From contig NZ_FRAY01000001.1 of NCBI RefSeq assembly GCF_900142475.1, positions 124,001-188,000 of the forward strand: a stretch of DNA of 64,000 nt, read 5' to 3'. The stretch comes from Fibrobacter sp. UWH4. GTDB lineage: Bacteria > Fibrobacterota > Fibrobacteria > Fibrobacterales > Fibrobacteraceae. A program made the position numbers and the translations under genes. The notes beneath the pieces are model-generated. The model was not told the DNA's origin. It did not search any database and was given only the letters and a program-made list of their open reading frames with translations. Positions 8,572 through 17,042 of the stretch are shown one piece after another (the stretch's first letter is position 1; the number at the start of each line of letters is the position of its first letter).

Positions 8572-8667
8572 TTAGCGAAGTTTCTTTTTGTGACGGTCAC
8601 GACGACGGCGCTTCTTACGCTTGTGAGTCGCAATCTTCCTGCGCTTTCTTTTCTTTCCGCAAGGCAT
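8572..8667 (-). CDS. AURKAIP1/COX24-domain small basic protein (mS38-like, ribosome-associated)
   Basis: A 31-codon ORF whose product starts MPCGKKRKRRKIATHKRKKR and ends in a run of Arg, Lys and His. This is the compact bacterial form of the AURKAIP1/COX24 (DUF1713) family, whose mitochondrial relative is the small-subunit ribosomal protein mS38. Very similar ~30-residue proteins are standard in Bacteroidota. More than half of the residues are Lys or Arg, which fits rRNA binding. The SD (CGGAG) is 7-8 nt upstream of the ATG, and a terminator follows 37 nt after the stop. It is easily missed because of its size. Family recognition is firm; the role in the bacterial ribosome is by homology. 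Confidence 0.88.
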   Translation of the reverse strand: MPCGKKRKRRKIATHKRKKRRRRDRHKKKLR

Positions 8668-8784
8668 GTTGTTTCTCCGTTAAGGGTTAAACTAAAAATT
8701 GTATGCGCAAATAGAGAAAATTTTAGGGGCTTTGTCAAGGGCAAAATGCCCCCAAAACAGATAAAAATATTCAAAAAAGTAAGC

Positions 8785-8809
8785 AAAAACCCCCGACTTG
8801 CGCCGGGGG
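8785..8809 (-). terminator. Terminator of the CE15 gene
   Basis: On the minus strand, stem CCCCCG / CGGGGG with an 8-nt loop followed by TTTTT, 33 nt after the stop codon of the esterase gene. Confidence 0.8.
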
Positions 8810-8841
8810 TCTGGGTGTTTGTCCTTTTTTTATAGGATGGT

Positions 8842-10422
8842 TTAATTCAAAGTGGGCGTTGTCCAGTCAACCCAGTCGGCCGCGTTGTAGCTAACACCCT
8901 TCGCTTCAATCTTACCCGTGTTTTGAGTTTTGTCATCGAACAGGTATTTTTTCACGAAGGCGGTGAGCTCGTCCTTGTTCTCGGGAGGGAAGCTGCAGTG
9001 CATGTGGTTTGCCGCCTTACTGTAGGTGAAGTCCTTCTCGGCCCCGAGGGCCTTGAAGATCTCGACGGTGGACATGGCGTTTGCGTAGCTGGCGCCTTCG
9101 CCGAGCCATACCCAGCCGGTGTTGTCGAGGACCAGGAGCGCGCGCGGGGCGACCATGCCGGTCAGGTAATGGTGGTCTGTGGGCAGGTCGTTGATTCTGT
9201 TGCCGTAGTTACAGAGCGAGGAGCGGAACCAGGCGGCTTCCTGACAGGCGTGGCTGAGCGGCTGGGCTTCGCTGTCCTTGGCGGCGCTACGCCAGTTGGA
9301 AGCTCCGCCGGAGCCGGATTCCTGCGGAATGACGAGCGCGATTCGTGCGTCGAAGGCACCTGCCACGGCGGCACCCTTGCCAAGGCGAGAACATCCGGTA
9401 ACACCCAGGTGGTGAACATCGATGCCCGCTTCGGGTGTCTTTTCGAGGGCGTCGATGACACGGCTTACGCCCCAGGCCCATGCAATCATCGCACCTGCGC
9501 TATGGTTGCTTCCGTAAATGTCGTAGAACCGTCCCTTGCCGCGGGTCGCTTCCGGGGCGACGTCATCGGGATTGAACGAAATCGTCGCGATATTCAGGCC
9601 GGAATAGTCTAGGCTTCCGCCGCTGAACCCGATAATGGCGGGCTTCGGATTATCCTTGGTGCCTGCTCCGGAAATCTTGACGCTGAAGCTGATGGTTTTT
9701 CCCTTGTCTGTAACGGTGACCTTGAGCGAACCGCCGGAATAGCTTCCTTCGACTTTTTCCGGGTTGCGCGGTTTTTCGCCAAGTTCAACTTCTTCGAGAA
9801 GAGCCGAAATTTCTTCGCGGCGGCATTTCCACTGAGCCTTTGTGGTCACCTTGGAACCGTCGAAGGCGGTAAACGGATCGGGAAGCTTCGGGTTGCTTCC
9901 GATTTTCGGAATGCTTGTGACGGGACATTCGTCACGGAAGTGTTCCTTGAAGTCGTTGCCGGGTGTCGGCGGAACGACTTCTTTTTCGCTCGAACTGGAT
10001 ACCACGGGGATTATGCTGACGGAAGAACTGCTGCCCCAATGATGGTGGTGGCTGCTCGAAGATCCTACGATCGGAGCGGCGTCCGAGGATTCAGGCTGCG
10101 GTATACCGGTGTCGCTTGAAGAAGCCGGTTCGTTTGGAATCTGCGGCTCGTTGGGGTCTACGGGCAGGTTCGGATCCTGCGGGTTATTGGGATCGACGGG
10201 GGTGTTTGGATCAAGCGGGTTGTTCGGATCCAGGAGGCCCGGAATCGAGTCCCCGTTGGGGTTCTGCTGATTTGCCGCATTGGCCGAATCGGCGTTGTAT
10301 TGGCCATATTTTTCAATAAGGCACTGTTCAGTTACACATTCTGAGGCGGTGCTATTTTCATCGCCACAGGCCCAAAATCCAGCGGCTATTGCCACCGGCA
10401 AGAGAAACGTAAATTTTTTCAT
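8842..10422 (-). CDS. Surface lipoprotein glucuronoyl methylesterase (CE15)
   Basis: Likely cleaves the ester bond between lignin alcohols (or methyl groups) and 4-O-methyl-glucuronic acid on xylan. It is a 526-residue lipoprotein: the lipobox GFWAC puts Cys at 19. Residues 55-105 form a Pro/Asn linker of repeated DPNxP units, then a Ser-rich linker with a HHHH patch (120-150). The alpha/beta-hydrolase domain spans about 160-510. The CE15 catalytic triad is visible as S345 in GCSRLGKGA, E368 in IPQESG and H475 in MHCSFPPE. The long linker would hold the enzyme away from the outer membrane. It has no SD-like sequence and an AT-rich leader, and is divergent from nhaC. It is not linked to other xylan genes here. 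Confidence 0.9.
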   Translation of the reverse strand: MKKFTFLLPVAIAAGFWACGDENSTASECVTEQCLIEKYGQYNADSANAANQQNPNGDSIPGLLDPNNPLDPNTPVDPNNPQDPNLPVDPNEPQIPNEPASSSDTGIPQPESSDAAPIVGSSSSHHHHWGSSSSVSIIPVVSSSSEKEVVPPTPGNDFKEHFRDECPVTSIPKIGSNPKLPDPFTAFDGSKVTTKAQWKCRREEISALLEEVELGEKPRNPEKVEGSYSGGSLKVTVTDKGKTISFSVKISGAGTKDNPKPAIIGFSGGSLDYSGLNIATISFNPDDVAPEATRGKGRFYDIYGSNHSAGAMIAWAWGVSRVIDALEKTPEAGIDVHHLGVTGCSRLGKGAAVAGAFDARIALVIPQESGSGGASNWRSAAKDSEAQPLSHACQEAAWFRSSLCNYGNRINDLPTDHHYLTGMVAPRALLVLDNTGWVWLGEGASYANAMSTVEIFKALGAEKDFTYSKAANHMHCSFPPENKDELTAFVKKYLFDDKTQNTGKIEAKGVSYNAADWVDWTTPTLN

Positions 10423-10571
10423 AATAAATAATCCAACCCCATGCGAACATAGTGAATTCTACATTCCCATGTACAAATAAAATAAATTCAAAATATGCAA
10501 AGAGTGCACTATGTAAAGTGTTTTCCGTTGTTTGCCTTAACAACACCAGCCGTGAATGCGATATAAGTTGC

Positions 10572-10577
10572 TATAAT
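10572..10577 (+). promoter_or_regulatory. Possible -10 element of nhaC
   Basis: Consensus TATAAT, 27 nt upstream of the nhaC ATG, within the divergent CE15/nhaC spacer. No good -35 hexamer is seen at 17 nt, so support is limited. Confidence 0.35.
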
Positions 10578-10604
10578 TTTGGTATTCAAACGGGATGATT
10601 AACG

Positions 10605-12131
10605 ATGCAAACTGCTGTTGAAACGGTTTCTTATTTTCATGGGACTTTCTGGGCGTTGGTGCCCTCTGTTGTCGCGATTGTCCTTGCGCTTATTACCAAG
10701 GAAGCCTATTCGTCTCTGTTTGTCGGAGTCTTGATTGGCGGACTTTTTATTAGTCAGGGGAGTTTCCCGGAATTCCTGGATGCGGTTTTCAAGAACGGTA
10801 TGGTTAAGCAGGTGTCCGATCCGTGGAATGTGGGAATTCTTTTCTTCTTGGTGATGCTGGGTGCGATGGTTGCCCTGATGAACAAGTCGGGGGCTGCAGC
10901 TGCGTTTGGAAACTGGGCGAAATTGCATATTAAGTCCAGAGTTGGAGCGCAACTGGCGACGATTATCCTTGGCGTGCTGATTTTTGTGGACGACTACTTT
11001 AACTGTCTTACGGTGGGTAGCGTGATGCGTCCGGTTACAGATAAGTTTAAGCTCAGTCACGAAAAACTCGCCTACTTGATTGATGCAACGGCTGCTCCTA
11101 TTTGCATTATCGCTCCGGTGAGTTCCTGGGCGGCTGCTGTCACGGGATTTGTTGAAGGAGAAGATGGATTAGGCCTTTTCGTGAAGGCGATACCGTTTAA
11201 TTTTTATGCGCTGCTCACGATTGTGGCACTGTTTGCCTTGGTACTTTTGAAGGTGGATTTTGGCCCGATGAAAAAGTATGAATCTGCGGCCGAAATGATT
11301 GATGCGAAGATGGAAAAACTGAATATTGAACATACCCGCGGAACTGTACTAGATTTGGTATTCCCGATTGTGATGCTGATATTGTTCTGCGTAATCGGCT
11401 TGATTTATACGGGCGGATTCTTTGCTAGTGGCGAAGCGCATAAGGGCTTTGTCGATGCCTTTGGCAGTAGCGATGCCTCTGTTGGTCTTGTGCTGGGGAG
11501 CTTTGCGGCCTTTATCGTAACCGTGATTTGGTATTTGGGTCGTCGAGTCTTGAAACTTCGCAGGTGCTTAGAAAGCTTGCCCGAAGGTTTCAAGGCGATG
11601 GTTCCGGCTATCATAATCCTTGTTTTGGCTTGGAGCCTGAAGGGTGTTACCGATACGCTTGGCGCGAAAGACTTTGTGGCGGGACTCGTTTCGGGAAGTG
11701 CTGTGGGATTGATGAATTTTATGCCGGCGATTATTTTCTTGATTGGTATCGGCCTTGCTTTTGCGACAGGTACTTCGTGGGGAACGTTCGGCATTCTGAT
11801 TCCGATCGTGGTGGCGGCATTCTCCAGCATCGATCCGAATTTGACGATTATCTCCATTTCTGCCTGTATGGCGGGGGCTGTGTGCGGCGACCATATTTCG
11901 CCCATTTCGGATACCACGATTATGGCAAGTGCCGGTGCCGAGTGTAACCATGTGAATCACGTGAATACCCAGTTGCCGTATGCCTTGAGTGTTGCGGCCA
12001 TCAGTTTTGTAAGTTACATTGTCGCAGGCGTTACCCGTAGTGCCTTGCTTTCGCTCTTGGTAGGTGTCGTATTGGTTGTGGGTGGGTTGCTGCTTGTTAA
12101 AAAGCGGCAGTCGGTTGCCTGCAAAAAATAA
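10605..12131 (+). CDS. nhaC: NhaC-family Na+/H+ antiporter
   Basis: Inner-membrane antiporter of 508 residues with about 11-12 hydrophobic segments. It matches the NhaC (PF03553) family: GAMVALMNKSG, the conserved FVDDYFNCLTVGSVMRPV loop, DATAAPICIIAPVSSWA, GTSWGTFGILIPIV and the late GDHISPISDTTIMAS motif with charged residues inside the membrane. It probably exchanges external protons for internal sodium, or a related organic solute as in some members. The ATG has only a weak upstream SD. It converges on the EamA transporter gene with a 5-nt gap and no terminator between them. Family certain, substrate inferred. Confidence 0.9.
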   Translation: MQTAVETVSYFHGTFWALVPSVVAIVLALITKEAYSSLFVGVLIGGLFISQGSFPEFLDAVFKNGMVKQVSDPWNVGILFFLVMLGAMVALMNKSGAAAAFGNWAKLHIKSRVGAQLATIILGVLIFVDDYFNCLTVGSVMRPVTDKFKLSHEKLAYLIDATAAPICIIAPVSSWAAAVTGFVEGEDGLGLFVKAIPFNFYALLTIVALFALVLLKVDFGPMKKYESAAEMIDAKMEKLNIEHTRGTVLDLVFPIVMLILFCVIGLIYTGGFFASGEAHKGFVDAFGSSDASVGLVLGSFAAFIVTVIWYLGRRVLKLRRCLESLPEGFKAMVPAIIILVLAWSLKGVTDTLGAKDFVAGLVSGSAVGLMNFMPAIIFLIGIGLAFATGTSWGTFGILIPIVVAAFSSIDPNLTIISISACMAGAVCGDHISPISDTTIMASAGAECNHVNHVNTQLPYALSVAAISFVSYIVAGVTRSALLSLLVGVVLVVGGLLLVKKRQSVACKK

Positions 12132-12136
12132 GTCGG

Positions 12137-13042
12137 CTATCGCTTAATCTGCGCGGCGACGATAGCGAACATCATGATGGCACAGCCGCAGATTTCGCGG
12201 GCCGAAAGCTGTTCCCCTAAAATGGCCCAGCCCGCAAGTACGGCGAATACCGATTCGAGACTCATCGTGAGCGAGGCAATGGTGGGGTTCACCTTGTCCT
12301 GTGCGACAATCTGTAGCGTATAGGCGATGCCGCTCGAAAAGAAGGCGGCAAAGCATAACCCTGCGACGGCCCGCGGATTGATAAACGCGCTAGCGACCGT
12401 ACTGAAGTCCATTTCTGGAAACTTGAGGTCAAAAATGATCATCAACGGTGCAGTCAGTACGCCGATGGTCAAGAATTGTATCGCTGAAACGCGAATCGGA
12501 TCGACCTGGTTCGCGAACTTGTCGATGACCAAAATGTGGAATGAGAAGGCTAGCGCACAAAGTAACGAAACGCCATCCGAAAGTTCCAAAGAGAAACCGT
12601 CCTTGATGCAGAGCAGGTAAAGCCCGACGGTGGTAATCGCGACGCAAATCCATGTCTTAGGCGAAATGCGGTGCCCGAGAACGAGTCTCACGACCGGCAC
12701 GAGTATTATGTAGCAGGCTGTCAGGAATCCGGACTTGCCGGCGGAGGTGCCGAGGAACATTCCGAGCTGTTGCAGGTTCATGGCGGTGCAAAGGGCGAGC
12801 CCGTAAAAGAATCCTGCTTTCCAAAGAAGCTTGGTTTCGGCGGGGGAGCACGGCCTGCGTGGACTCTTGCCGAATACATCGAGAACCTTAAAAACCAAGG
12901 CAAGGAACCCTGCCGCGATAAAGCAACGGATGCACGAAAAGGCAAACGGCCCGAAGGCGTTCCCTTCAATCTGGGCGACAAAGCCCGATCCCCAGATGAA
13001 CGCCGTCAATACCAGTAAAAGACTGTAGCCGAAACTTGCCAT
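12137..13042 (-). CDS. EamA/DMT-superfamily transporter
   Basis: About 301 residues with ten predicted transmembrane helices in two EamA repeats (LVLTAFIWGSGFVAQ in the first, SGIAYTLQIVAQDKVNPTIAS and ESVFAVLAGWAILGEQL in the second). Members export or import small metabolites; the substrate cannot be told. The ATG at 13042 (MASFGYSLLL) is preferred over one 60 nt upstream. The latter would add a Phe/His/Lys-rich extension not typical of the family. Divergent from coaX across a short AT-rich spacer. Confidence 0.85.
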   Translation of the reverse strand: MASFGYSLLLVLTAFIWGSGFVAQIEGNAFGPFAFSCIRCFIAAGFLALVFKVLDVFGKSPRRPCSPAETKLLWKAGFFYGLALCTAMNLQQLGMFLGTSAGKSGFLTACYIILVPVVRLVLGHRISPKTWICVAITTVGLYLLCIKDGFSLELSDGVSLLCALAFSFHILVIDKFANQVDPIRVSAIQFLTIGVLTAPLMIIFDLKFPEMDFSTVASAFINPRAVAGLCFAAFFSSGIAYTLQIVAQDKVNPTIASLTMSLESVFAVLAGWAILGEQLSAREICGCAIMMFAIVAAQIKR

Positions 13043-13152
13043 GTAGGCTATATATAGAAAATGGAAATGGAAAGAACCCTTTTTTGAAAAAATATTGAAC
13101 ATTGCAAATCAAGGAATCTTGAAAAAAAACATCTTTTTCTATTATTGTTGAT

Positions 13153-14004
13153 GTGAAAAAGGACTTGAAAAAGACGGTTGATACGGTGAATACGATTTTT
13201 TTTGTGGTCGACGTGGGCAACTCCCACACGGTGATTGGCATTTTCAAGGATACCAAGGTGGTTGATTATTGGCGCCTGACCACCCGCAAAGAAACCACCT
13301 CTGACGAAGTGATGAACAAGGTGGGGGGCCTCTTGAGGTTTTCCAAGATCAAATCCGAGGAGATTACCCATGTGGGACTTTCTACCGTGGTGCCCGCTTT
13401 GGAACGCCCCTGGATCAAGGCTCTGGATTCCTTGCTGAAAAAACGCGTGCAGGTGGTGAATTCCAAGAACTGCATGGGCTTGCAGATTAATTACCAGAAC
13501 CCGTCGATGGCCGGTGCCGACCGCTTGTGCAATGTGATTGCCATGCGCGATGCGGGGTTCAAGAATGCGATTGTCGTGGATATGGGGACCGCTACCACTT
13601 TCGACGTCATGAAGGATGGCGCCTTTGCAGGTGGCGTGATTATTCCCGGCATTAACGCGAGCCTGGATGCCTTGACGGAAAAGGCCGCGCGCCTTTTGCC
13701 CGTGACGATTGAATGGCCCGAGGCTGTGGTGGCAGACAATACCGATGACGCTATCCGCGCAGGTCTTCTGTACGGATTCCTTGCCCAGTTGGAATTTCTG
13801 ATTGGCAAAATCAAGAAAGAAATGGCCTGCGACGATATGCCTGTGTATGCGACCGGTGGTTGGGGAAAAACGATTGCTCGCAGGACGTCCTTGATTGACA
13901 AGTATGATCCGTTCTTGACGCTGCGAGGGATTCGTCTGGTCGCCTTGAACGGAACTGCGGCGACTGCTTACGGCGAAGAGGCGCGGGACACCGAGGAAGA
14001 ATAA
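13153..14004 (+). CDS. coaX: Type III pantothenate kinase
   Basis: Phosphorylates pantothenate at the start of CoA synthesis, using the ASKHA fold and a monovalent cation. The ATP loop is DVGNSHTVIG, the pantothenate-site segment GADRLCNVIAMRDAG, and the second phosphate motif DMGTATTFD with GVIIPGI after it. About 265 residues are conserved. The listed start is GTG at 13153. Family members usually start about 6 residues before the first DxGN, so GTG at 13186 is an equally possible start. Followed after 28 nt by a GGDEF gene on the same strand, possibly co-transcribed. Confidence 0.92.
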   Translation: MKKDLKKTVDTVNTIFFVVDVGNSHTVIGIFKDTKVVDYWRLTTRKETTSDEVMNKVGGLLRFSKIKSEEITHVGLSTVVPALERPWIKALDSLLKKRVQVVNSKNCMGLQINYQNPSMAGADRLCNVIAMRDAGFKNAIVVDMGTATTFDVMKDGAFAGGVIIPGINASLDALTEKAARLLPVTIEWPEAVVADNTDDAIRAGLLYGFLAQLEFLIGKIKKEMACDDMPVYATGGWGKTIARRTSLIDKYDPFLTLRGIRLVALNGTAATAYGEEARDTEEE

Positions 14005-14032
14005 TATTTCTCAAGTAAGAAGGGGAAAATAA

Positions 14033-15055
14033 ATGCCGAAAAAATTTCTTGAAACGCTCTCGGAGCATAGGACCGTAATTTTCTTAATTATGTGTCTGTG
14101 CGTTCACGTTTTTAATGTGTTCCTGTTTTGGAAGTTTGGGCTTTTCCCGTTGGTGGTCCTGAATGCCGCCAGTTCTGCGATATACGTTATTTTCTTGACG
14201 TTTTTTAAGAACGAAAATCTCAGAATTTCCTTCGCCTACTTCGAAATCATTTTTTTCTCCGCTATGACGGAATTGATTTCTGGCGGCTATTTTGGTACCT
14301 TGACTTTTGTCATTGGCATGGTGGCGGTAATTTTCTTTATGCTGCCTTATTCCAACAGGAAAAAACACATATATCAGCTTATTGGAGCTATGCTTGCGGT
14401 TGCAATTAGCTTGATTTCCGTTTTTAATTATTCCCTTTACCCGGAACTGATGGATTTGGTACTGCTTCACAGCTCTTTTGTGAAAGTCATGAACTTGATC
14501 ATTACGTTGTTCACGCTGTTCTATTTAACCAACCTTTATTTGGTGGAGCTGAGAACTACTCGCGAAAAACTGGATTACAGCAGCAATCATGATATGCTGA
14601 CGGGCCTTTATAACCGTCGGTTCTTTGAAAGCATCATGAAGCGTAGCAAGGACGAGAAGGAAACGTCTTTCTCTGTCGCGATGCTGGATGTGGATGACTT
14701 CAAGAAAATTAATGACACTTATGGCCATGAAACCGGCGATAGAGTCTTGGCGGCGGTAAGCAAGTGCATTGAGGCTTGCCTTCCCCAGGATGCTGTGGCG
14801 GTTCGCTGGGGTGGCGAAGAATTTGTGCTTTATCTGCCTCAGGTGGAAAATTCCCGCGCATTGGAGGTCTTGGAAACGTTCCGGACGAAGCTTTCGGAAC
14901 AGGAAATTTATCACAAGGGAACTCGGGTTGCTATTACGGCGACTATTGGCCTTTGCACGGGCGAAAGTATTGCTGACTACGAGGAATACCTCCGTCAGGC
15001 AGACGAAAAACTGTATTGGGGCAAGAAACACGGTAAGAACCAGATTGTTAAATAG
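14033..15055 (+). CDS. Membrane-bound diguanylate cyclase (GGEEF)
   Basis: 340 residues. The first ~170 form about six transmembrane helices, a MASE-like sensor without recognised domain. The GGDEF domain fills 178-340, with the active-site motif GGEEF at 260-264, the DVDDFKKINDTYGH metal/substrate segment and DEKLYWGKKHGKN at the end, so catalytic c-di-GMP synthesis is expected. The inhibitory I-site (RxxD, 7-10 residues before GGEEF) reads LPQD; the Arg is missing, so product feedback is probably lost. SD AAGGGG upstream. It sits between coaX and the UDP-xylose synthase gene; the signal sensed is unknown. Confidence 0.9.
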   Translation: MPKKFLETLSEHRTVIFLIMCLCVHVFNVFLFWKFGLFPLVVLNAASSAIYVIFLTFFKNENLRISFAYFEIIFFSAMTELISGGYFGTLTFVIGMVAVIFFMLPYSNRKKHIYQLIGAMLAVAISLISVFNYSLYPELMDLVLLHSSFVKVMNLIITLFTLFYLTNLYLVELRTTREKLDYSSNHDMLTGLYNRRFFESIMKRSKDEKETSFSVAMLDVDDFKKINDTYGHETGDRVLAAVSKCIEACLPQDAVAVRWGGEEFVLYLPQVENSRALEVLETFRTKLSEQEIYHKGTRVAITATIGLCTGESIADYEEYLRQADEKLYWGKKHGKNQIVK

Positions 15056-15086
15056 CTATATTATGCTCGAATAATTGGAGCTTAAT

Positions 15087-16028
15087 ATGCGCTGTTTAGT
15101 TACTGGTGGGGCTGGATTTTTAGGGAGTCACTTGTGCGAACGTCTGTTGAACGACGGTCACGAAGTCATTTGCCTCGACAACTACTTTACGGGCCGTATG
15201 GTGAATGTTGCCCACCTGCGCGATAACCGGAATTTCGAGCTCATTCGCCATGACGTGACGGAGCCGATTCTTTTGGAAGTGGACCGCATCTTTAACTTGG
15301 CATGCCCCGCAAGCCCCATCCATTACCAATTCAATCCGGTAAAGACCATCAAGACGAGCGTGATGGGTGCCATCAATATGCTCGGTATGGCAAAGCGTGT
15401 GAAGGCTCGCATCTTGCAGGCTTCCACCAGCGAAGTCTATGGCGATCCGGCGGTGCACCCGCAGACTGAAGACTATTGGGGAAACGTAAACCCCATCGGC
15501 TTTCGCAGCTGCTATGATGAAGGCAAGCGTGTCGCCGAGACCTTGTTCATGGATTACCATCGCCAGAACAATGTGGATATCCGCATCGTGCGAATTTTTA
15601 ACACCTACGGACCGCGTATGCTCATGAACGACGGCCGCGTGGTAAGCAACTTCATTGTGCAGGCGCTCAAGGGCGAAGACATCACCATTTACGGTGACGG
15701 CAGCCAGACGCGCAGTTTCTGCTACGTGGACGACCTCATCGAAGGTTTTGTCCGCATGATGAACCAGGACAAGATTATTGGACCGGTGAATATCGGAAAC
15801 CCCGGCGAATTCACGATGCTTGAACTCGCGAAGGAAGTGCTTGACCTTACAGGTTCCAAGAGCAAGATTGTGTACAAGCCGCTGCCCGGTGACGACCCGA
15901 AGATGCGCCGCCCCAACATTGATCTTGCAAAGTCCGCCCTCGGTTGGGAACCGACGATTCCCTTGCGCCAGGGCCTCGAAAAGACGATTGTGTATTTCGA
16001 CAAACTGTTAAAAGATTCTAATCATTAA
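15087..16028 (+). CDS. UDP-glucuronate decarboxylase (UDP-xylose synthase)
   Basis: Extended short-chain dehydrogenase of 313 residues that converts UDP-glucuronate to UDP-xylose in the cytoplasm, for surface glycans. The NAD loop is [11 protein letters not shown] near the start, and the catalytic Tyr/Lys pair lies in SCYDEGKR after the Ser/Thr in [10 protein letters not shown]. The phrases [24 protein letters not shown] and [10 protein letters not shown] distinguish UXS from UDP-glucose epimerases. ATG at 15087 has an ideal SD (TTGGAG); an upstream in-frame TTG is part of that SD. Spaced 12 nt from trpS, so probably co-transcribed with it. Confidence 0.92.
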   Translation: MRCLVTGGAGFLGSHLCERLLNDGHEVICLDNYFTGRMVNVAHLRDNRNFELIRHDVTEPILLEVDRIFNLACPASPIHYQFNPVKTIKTSVMGAINMLGMAKRVKARILQASTSEVYGDPAVHPQTEDYWGNVNPIGFRSCYDEGKRVAETLFMDYHRQNNVDIRIVRIFNTYGPRMLMNDGRVVSNFIVQALKGEDITIYGDGSQTRSFCYVDDLIEGFVRMMNQDKIIGPVNIGNPGEFTMLELAKEVLDLTGSKSKIVYKPLPGDDPKMRRPNIDLAKSALGWEPTIPLRQGLEKTIVYFDKLLKDSNH

Positions 16029-16040
16029 CCCTTCAATTCT

Positions 16041-17042
16041 ATGGCCACGAAAAAAATTTCTCTCACGGGCATCAAGCCCACCGGTACACCTCACCTGGGT
16101 AACTATCTCGGTGCAATCCGCCCCGCTCTTGAACTTTCGAAGACCTACGATACGGTCTACTTCATTGCGGACTACCACGCTCTCACTACCGTGCAGAACG
16201 GTGCCGAAATGCGTGCGAATATCTACAAGATTGCGGCGACCTGGCTTGCCCTTGGCCTGAACCCGGAAGAAGGCCTGTTCTACAAGCAGAGCGACATTCC
16301 TGAGATTTTTGAACTCAGCTGGGCGCTTAGCTGCTTTACGCCGAAGGGCTTCATGAACCGCGCTCACGCCTACAAGGACAAGGTCGCGAAGAACGAAGCC
16401 GCTGGCGAAGATCCGGATGCCAACGTGAACATGGGCCTCTATTGCTACCCGTGCCTCATGGACGCCGACATTTTGATGTTCAGCGCTGACATCGTGCCCG
16501 TGGGCAAGGACCAGAAGCAGCATGTGGAATTTGCTCGCGATATCGCCATCAAGTTCAACAAGCATTTTGGCGAAGACGTGTTCACGATTCCTGAACCGGT
16601 GTTCCAGGAAACGACGGGTATCATCCCGGGCCTCGACGGTCGCAAGATGAGCAAGTCCTACGACAACGTCATTGACATCTTCCTGGAAAGCAAGGCTCTC
16701 AAAAAGAAGATTGGCAAGATCGTGACGAACTCCCAGGGGATCGAAGAACCCAAGGATCCGGACACCTGCAACGTGTTCAAACTGTACAAGCTGTTTGCTA
16801 CGCCGGAACAGACCGAAGCGCTCGCTGCCCGCTACCGCGCCGGTGGCATGGGCTGGGGACATGCCAAGCAGGAACTCCAGAACGTTCTCGAAGAACACCT
16901 GGGTGCTGCCCGCGAAAAGTACTTCTACTTGCTGAACCACACCGAAGAAATTGACAAGATCCTTGCCTACGGTAAAGAAAAAGCTAGAGTAAAATCTAAG
17001 GCGATGATGGAAAAAGTCCGTGCCCTTTTGGGAACATACTAG
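16041..17042 (+). CDS. trpS: Tryptophan--tRNA ligase
   Basis: Class Ib aminoacyl-tRNA synthetase, 333 residues, charging tRNA-Trp. The HIGH motif appears as TGTPHLGNYLG near residue 15, and KMSKS is intact in DGRKMSKSYDN near 205. The MDADILMFSADIVPVGKDQKQH stretch of the Rossmann core is also typical. No clear SD. The stop codon overlaps that of the convergent OLD gene: the shared palindrome CTAG provides TAG on both strands. Confidence 0.96.
   Translation: MATKKISLTGIKPTGTPHLGNYLGAIRPALELSKTYDTVYFIADYHALTTVQNGAEMRANIYKIAATWLALGLNPEEGLFYKQSDIPEIFELSWALSCFTPKGFMNRAHAYKDKVAKNEAAGEDPDANVNMGLYCYPCLMDADILMFSADIVPVGKDQKQHVEFARDIAIKFNKHFGEDVFTIPEPVFQETTGIIPGLDGRKMSKSYDNVIDIFLESKALKKKIGKIVTNSQGIEEPKDPDTCNVFKLYKLFATPEQTEALAARYRAGGMGWGHAKQELQNVLEEHLGAAREKYFYLLNHTEEIDKILAYGKEKARVKSKAMMEKVRALLGTY

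Noticed and set aside
10116-10290. Direct repeats in the CE15 gene as a CRISPR-like or satellite array
   Set aside because: They encode DPNxP linker units in frame; codons vary as expected for a protein repeat.
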